This document shows positions 37,816-41,544 of a DNA stretch of 41,544 bases, piece after piece. Made by a program: the position numbers and the translations under genes. The notes beneath the pieces are model-generated. The model had not been told where the DNA came from. It made no database searches and saw only the letters and a program-made list of their open reading frames with translations. The first letter of the stretch is position 1, and each line of letters starts with the position of its first letter. The DNA comes from Mesorhizobium sp. M7A.T.Ca.US.000.02.2.1 (GTDB lineage: Bacteria; Pseudomonadota; Alphaproteobacteria; Rhizobiales; Rhizobiaceae): NCBI RefSeq assembly GCF_003996995.1, contig NZ_RZTT01000006.1, positions 1 to 41,544 on the forward strand. Reading direction: 5' to 3'.

Positions 37816-39012
37816 TTGGACACGGGTCTGCTCATTGCGCTGCTCAACCCGACGATCGCGCTGGCGCTCGGCGCGGCGTTCCTTGTGCTATGGTCCTATC
37901 AGCGCCACCGCCCCTATCTGGCCGTTTTGGCGATCAGCTACAGTCTCTCGGCGGCTGGCTTCCTGCTGCAGTATTTCACCTTGCCCATCGGGATGCCGCT
38001 GACCAAGCTTACGTCGAACATCTGCTTCACCATCGCCGCGTGCTGCCTGGCCAGCGCTGTTATCCACCGCTATGGCCGCAAGGTGCCCTATGTGGGGATC
38101 GCCGTGCTGGCCGGCGGCGGCCTGGCGTCGTTGTGCTGGTTCCTGTTCGTCGCGCCGGATCTCACCTGGCGCATCCTGGCGATGAATTTCGCATTCGGCG
38201 GCATCAGCCTTCTGGTTGCTGCCGAACTGCGCCCGGTGCGCAACAACGGCCCGACCGAAAAAATCCTGTTCGTGCTGTCGCTGCTGTCGGGCGTCAATTT
38301 CTTCGTGCGCACCCTTGCCGTCGTCATCGCGCATGGGCCCTTCGCCAGCTATGACGGGTTCTATGGCTCGTCCTACTGGACGACGGCGCTGCTGTCGCAC
38401 GCGCTGCTCTCGCTGCTCATTGCGCTGTGCCTGTTTTCCGCCGCGGCACTCGACGTGTTGAAGGCATTGAAGACCGAGACCTATACCGACCCCCTGTCGG
38501 GCCTGCTCAACCGGCGTGGCTTCGAGGAACGCGGCATGCGGCTCTTGCAGCACTGCGCCTCGGCCCGGTTCCCGGTCGCGCTGGTGCTGGCTGACCTCGA
38601 TCACTTCAAGGCGCTCAACGATGTGCATGGACATGGCGCGGGCGATCGGGTGATCGCCGACTTCGCCGCCAAGCTTCGGTCGGCGGCCGGCGCGCGCGGT
38701 GTTGCCGGGCGTATCGGCGGCGAGGAATTCGCGGTGCTGCTGCCACTCAGCGATCTTGCCGCGGCCCGGCTGTTCGCCGAGGCGGTGCGCACCGTCTATT
38801 CGGCCGGCCATGTCGACGGACTTCCCCAGGGAACGAGGGTGACGGCAAGCTTCGGCGTGGCGGCCCGCAGCGGTGGCGAGGCGCTGGAGCCGCTGATGCG
38901 CCGTGCCGACGATGCGCTCTACAAAGCCAAGAAGAACGGCCGCGACAGTGTACGCCTGTCCTATGAGCGGCCGGAAACGGCGTTCCTGCCGGAGCCGCTC
39001 AAGACCGGCTGA
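37816..39012 (+). CDS. Membrane-bound diguanylate cyclase (GGDEF protein 1)
   Basis: Predicted c-di-GMP synthase of 398 residues. About seven transmembrane helices fill residues 1-210. The GGDEF domain follows: DPLSGLLNRRGF, LADLDHFKALND, and the active loop GRIGGEEF. The inhibitory I-site (RxxD before the loop) is not present; the stretch is AAGARGVAGRIGGEEF. The start is probably TTG at 37816, with GGGGAAG about 12 bases before it. The next gene is a paralogue of the same architecture, 75 bases downstream. Confidence 0.9.
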   Translation: MDTGLLIALLNPTIALALGAAFLVLWSYQRHRPYLAVLAISYSLSAAGFLLQYFTLPIGMPLTKLTSNICFTIAACCLASAVIHRYGRKVPYVGIAVLAGGGLASLCWFLFVAPDLTWRILAMNFAFGGISLLVAAELRPVRNNGPTEKILFVLSLLSGVNFFVRTLAVVIAHGPFASYDGFYGSSYWTTALLSHALLSLLIALCLFSAAALDVLKALKTETYTDPLSGLLNRRGFEERGMRLLQHCASARFPVALVLADLDHFKALNDVHGHGAGDRVIADFAAKLRSAAGARGVAGRIGGEEFAVLLPLSDLAAARLFAEAVRTVYSAGHVDGLPQGTRVTASFGVAARSGGEALEPLMRRADDALYKAKKNGRDSVRLSYERPETAFLPEPLKTG

Positions 39013-39087
39013 ATCTGCCCGGACGGGACGGCGTTAACGTCTTCTTCGCCCGTCGATGATTAGCTGTCGGCGCGGGTGCGGGAGAAC

Positions 39088-40305
39088 ATGAGCGGCGCCA
39101 ACTTCATCCTGTTGATCAATCTGTCGGTTGCCGGCCTGCTGGCGGCATCCTTCATGGCGGTCGCCTTCCACGATGTCGGCCGCGCGCCGGCGCGCTGGCT
39201 GGCATTTGGCTATCTGCTGGGCATGGCCTATTCGGCCATCGAGTTCTCCATTCCCGCTTTCACCGACGCGCGGCTCCCGGTCGTGGCCGCCTTCGCGGTT
39301 TTCCTTGCCGCCACCATTGCGTTCAATGGCGGGCTTGCCCGCAAATACGGCGTGGCACTGCCCTGGAAGCCGATGCTGTTGTTCCTGTTGACCACCACCA
39401 TAGCTGTGTATTTCGTGCAGGATCTGCCCCGCCAGTCGCTGATCCGCATCATGGCTTACCAGCTTCCCTATGCGGTCATGCAGTTTGTCGGGCTGGCCAT
39501 TGTCTGGTCATCGAGGCAAAAGCTTGCCCGTCTCGATCGCATGTTGATGGCCGTGCTGGCGGCGAGCGGCCTGCAGTTTGCCTCCAAACCGTTCATCGCG
39601 CATGCGCTTGGCGGCTGGGGCGCCAATCCGCAGGCCTATCTGCAAAGCAACTACGCGCTGGTGTCGCAATCGCTCGGCACTGTCTTTGCGCTGGCGCTGG
39701 CGCTGCTGATGCTGGCCATCCTGGTTCGCGACGTGCTTGCCGAAGTGACGTCGAAGTCGGAGACGGACACGCTTTCGCGCCTGCTCAACCGCGGCGGCTT
39801 CACCCGGCATGCCGAGCTGGCGGTGCTTGGCGCGATGCGGCAAGGCGTGCCGGTCGCGCTGGTCATCGCCGATCTCGATCATTTCAAGAGCGTCAACGAC
39901 AGTTTCGGCCATGCGTCAGGCGACCGGGTGATCGAGACTTTTGCAGGCTTCCTGCGCGAAGCTGCAGCCGCGCATCACGTTGCGGGCCGCATTGGCGGCG
40001 AGGAGTTCGCCATCATCCTGCCGGGAACCAACCTTGCCGCGGCGCGGCTGTTCGCCGAGGGGACGCGCAGCGCCTTTGGCGGGCTGCCCATCGACGGGCT
40101 GCCGGCTGACAACCGCTGCACCGCGAGCTTCGGCGTCGCCGAACTTCATCCGAGCGAAGATTTTGCCGATCTGATGCGGCGCGCCGACCAGGCGCTCTAT
40201 CAGGCGAAGAATGCCGGGCGCGATTGCGTGCGCGTTTCCGCCGGACCTGCCGGCAACTGGTCGTCAGCCGGAATGGAAGCCAGAGCAATTTCAGGAAAAG
40301 TGTGA
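39088..40305 (+). CDS. Membrane-bound diguanylate cyclase (GGDEF protein 2)
   Basis: Second diguanylate cyclase, 405 residues, with about seven N-terminal helices and a C-terminal GGDEF domain: DTLSRLLNRGGF, IADLDHFKSVND, GRIGGEEF. The I-site Asp is again missing (AHHVAGRIGGEEF). ATG at 39088 follows GGGAGAAC; a GTG four codons upstream is possible. The last residues (RAISGKV) and the stop are encoded by a repeat element (40282-40369), so the C-terminus was probably re-made by insertion. Likely arose by duplication with the preceding gene. Confidence 0.9.
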   Translation: MSGANFILLINLSVAGLLAASFMAVAFHDVGRAPARWLAFGYLLGMAYSAIEFSIPAFTDARLPVVAAFAVFLAATIAFNGGLARKYGVALPWKPMLLFLLTTTIAVYFVQDLPRQSLIRIMAYQLPYAVMQFVGLAIVWSSRQKLARLDRMLMAVLAASGLQFASKPFIAHALGGWGANPQAYLQSNYALVSQSLGTVFALALALLMLAILVRDVLAEVTSKSETDTLSRLLNRGGFTRHAELAVLGAMRQGVPVALVIADLDHFKSVNDSFGHASGDRVIETFAGFLREAAAAHHVAGRIGGEEFAIILPGTNLAAARLFAEGTRSAFGGLPIDGLPADNRCTASFGVAELHPSEDFADLMRRADQALYQAKNAGRDCVRVSAGPAGNWSSAGMEARAISGKV

Positions 40306-40369
40306 AACGGTTTTCCCGGGAAAGCGCATAGCGCTTTCCCTTGGGAATTGCGTCCAAACAAAGTCTCTA
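40282..40369. repeat. Rhizobial repeat spanning the stops of two convergent genes
   Basis: AGAGCAATTTCAGGAAAAG, then TGTGAAACGGTTTTCC, a perfect stem GGGAAAGCGC (40318-40327) with GCGCTTTCCC (40331-40340), and GGAATTGCGTCCAAACAAAG. Partial copies are at 5189-5225 and 12146-12182. It provides the stop of the GGDEF gene at 40305 and abuts or includes the stop of the minus-strand gene at 40367. Confidence 0.75.
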
Positions 40370-40729
40370 GCGGCAGGGGCTGAGTTCGGGCATCTCGCCA
40401 TCGGAGAGACCGTACATATAGGAGCGGCCCTTCACCAGCACCGGCGGCCGGTAGCAATCGCTGTATCCGCTGATTTCGTCGGCTTCGTTCTCGTAGATCA
40501 CCTTGGGCTGGCCGGCGCTGGTGTAGTCGGATAGCTGCTTGGCCAGCTTGCCTTCGCCGACGATGATGCGCTTGTAGCCGGCGGCGCTGTCGATAACGAG
40601 ATTGCCGAAGGAATCCGCGTAGACGCGATCCTGATGCCGGGCGCCGGCGAGCGCTGGCGCTGCAAGGGCAACGACCGATGCCGCCACGATGAGCGCCGCA
40701 AGGCGCGATCTGCCTGAATTCGAACGCAT
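40367..40729 (-). CDS. Hypothetical exported protein
   Basis: A 120-residue protein with a signal peptide (LAALIVAASVVALAAPALAG, cleavage near residue 29). The mature part (DRVYADSFGNLVIDSAAGYKRIIVGEGKLA...CYRPPVLVKGRSYMYGL) has two cysteines, one near the end, that may form a disulfide. Unnamed rhizobial family, function unknown. It is divergent from the lipoprotein gene at 40993; the shared upstream region holds several TTAA motifs including a CtrA-type box 44-58 bases from its start. Confidence 0.8.
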   Translation of the reverse strand: MRSNSGRSRLAALIVAASVVALAAPALAGARHQDRVYADSFGNLVIDSAAGYKRIIVGEGKLAKQLSDYTSAGQPKVIYENEADEISGYSDCYRPPVLVKGRSYMYGLSDGEMPELSPCR

Positions 40730-40772
40730 GGCGTCCTCCGTGTCTTGAGGGAAAGCCTCCTCGAATCAGAAA

Positions 40773-40856
40773 TTAACGTTTTCTTAACCTTTGTTAAGAG
40801 GCCGGCGCGTTTGGCGGCGATGTCTCGGTTAACATGGTTAATATCCGTTAATATCC
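40773..40856. promoter_or_regulatory. CtrA-type box and TTAA cluster in a divergent promoter region
   Basis: TTAACGTTTTCTTAA (40773-40787) is an exact TTAA-N7-TTAA, the consensus for the cell-cycle regulator CtrA, followed by CC and another TTAA at 40794-40797. A second group, GGTTAAC and the tandem GTTAATATCC (40837-40846, 40847-40856), lies in the same 263-base gap between divergent envelope-protein genes. Confidence 0.6.
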
Positions 40857-40992
40857 GACTGGATGGAAAACCTGGTGGTCATCATTCGGCCATGCTTGGC
40901 CGCACCATCGCGGCTGGTGTCCGTCTCGGCGTCGGGATGACCTTGATCTTGGCAAAGCATCGCGGCTGGTTTGCCGCGCGGGAGGACAGCAT

Positions 40993-41421
40993 ATGGCGCT
41001 ACGCCGGCCGATTTGGGCGTCCGTTTTCCCGTTGCTCGGGGTCGTCGCTGGCTGTGTGCCACAGGACAGCGCGCCGAAGGCGGCCAATACCGTCGTCGTC
41101 TCACCTGCGTCGGCTCAGCAGTCCGTCACAGCCGCGGCGCCTCCGACAGCTGCAACCAAGATCATCACCGACCTTACTGCGCCGCGATCCGGCATAGGCA
41201 CGGCCACCTACCGATGCGGCAACAACGGTATGATCTCCATCCAAAATCTAGGCACGTCGTTGCGTGTGGTCGGGTCCGATGGCGCGACCGAGGAGTTTGC
41301 GGCGTCGCCCGCCAACCAGAGCAGCCGCTACCAGGCGGCCACGCATGACGCAATCGTGATCGACGGACGCGAGGCGCTGGTGATGAAGAAGGGGTCGACG
41401 CCGCAGACCTGCAAACGCTAG
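40993..41421 (+). CDS. Lipoprotein with MliC-like lysozyme-inhibitor domain
   Basis: A 142-residue lipoprotein: signal ends LLGVVAGC, giving lipidated Cys21. A Ala/Thr-rich linker follows. The C-terminal 70 residues (ATYRCGNNGMISIQNLG...SSRYQAATHDAIVIDGREALVM...TCKR) follow the MliC pattern of a Y-x-C start, an S-x-RY motif and a G-x-A-x2 ending, with a cysteine pair. MliC proteins inhibit C-type lysozyme in the periplasm. The match is by pattern only. GGGAGGACAG precedes the ATG. Confidence 0.75.
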   Translation: MALRRPIWASVFPLLGVVAGCVPQDSAPKAANTVVVSPASAQQSVTAAAPPTAATKIITDLTAPRSGIGTATYRCGNNGMISIQNLGTSLRVVGSDGATEEFAASPANQSSRYQAATHDAIVIDGREALVMKKGSTPQTCKR

Positions 41422-41544
41422 GGCTAATCTCAACACCGCTGGGCTCTTGGGCCAGACATGTTGCACTGCAGCGATATCGAGCCGGCTTCGGGCCTCCCGG
41501 CCTAATCGATTGAAGCCTAAGCCGGCCTTTTAGTCAGACTAAAT

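Noticed and set aside
41422-41544. Terminator or gene in the final 123 bases
   Set aside because: There are short GC-rich stems (around GGCTTCGGGCC) but no U-tract and no coding frame; nothing could be supported.

Overview
The window looks like a stretch of chromosome from a Mesorhizobium-type alphaproteobacterium (order Hyphomicrobiales). Three things point there: high GC with strong third-position G/C bias; the clusters mdh-sucC-sucD-sucA-sucB-lpd, dapF-mtaB-ftsY-ispZ and rimM-trmD-rplS-leuC; and a homologue of the Brucella lipoprotein Omp19. Many short palindromic intergenic repeats of rhizobial type are also present. No rRNA, tRNA, CRISPR array, insertion sequence or phage gene was seen. 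The genus call rests on recalled gene order and protein sequence, not on a search.

Layout. 1-2113: end of the cytochrome c maturation operon (ccmA partial, ccmB, ccmD, ccmG), with ccmC missing from its usual place. 2271-5135: a DUF1127 small protein, an SMP-30/gluconolactonase, a tautomerase, an FMN reductase and a PPOX-family flavoprotein. 5231-10065 (minus strand): dapF, mtaB, ftsY, ispZ. 10161-11406: an MBL-fold hydrolase and a DUF1328 membrane-protein gene that have been scrambled into each other. 11604-13396: omp19 and zapE. 13791-25110: the TCA block mdh, sucC, cupin, sucD, sucA, sucB, two unknown genes, an SDR dehydrogenase and lpd. 25221-28665: a Pro/Ala-rich membrane protein, a DUF2867 protein, a TraB/GumN protein and xerC. 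29066-31980: rimM, trmD, a TSUP transporter (opposite strand) and rplS. 32137-34910: the peroxide defence pair ohr-ohrR, then an amino-acid ABC binding protein and permease without an ATPase. 34966-37655: a methyltransferase, leuC and a small conserved protein. 37816-41421: two tandem membrane GGDEF proteins, a small exported protein and an MliC-like lipoprotein.

How the genes work together. The TCA block encodes malate dehydrogenase, both succinyl-CoA synthetase subunits and all three components (E1, E2, E3) of 2-oxoglutarate dehydrogenase, so one region covers three TCA-cycle activities. OhrR probably represses itself and ohr through the palindrome at 32088-32124. FtsY (targeting), MtaB (tRNA modification), RimM, TrmD and L19 are translation or secretion functions.

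The most unusual points are: (i) the 67-bp piece holding the start of a DUF1328 gene, inverted and placed inside the 3' end of the MBL gene; (ii) the absence of ccmC, replaced by a 20-codon frame that keeps a start signal and an ATGA overlap with ccmD; (iii) a two-hairpin repeat element read in frame as part of FtsY; (iv) facing arrays of G-rich octamers between sucD and sucA. I did not find a clearly new multi-gene system. The rest is ordinary core chromosome.
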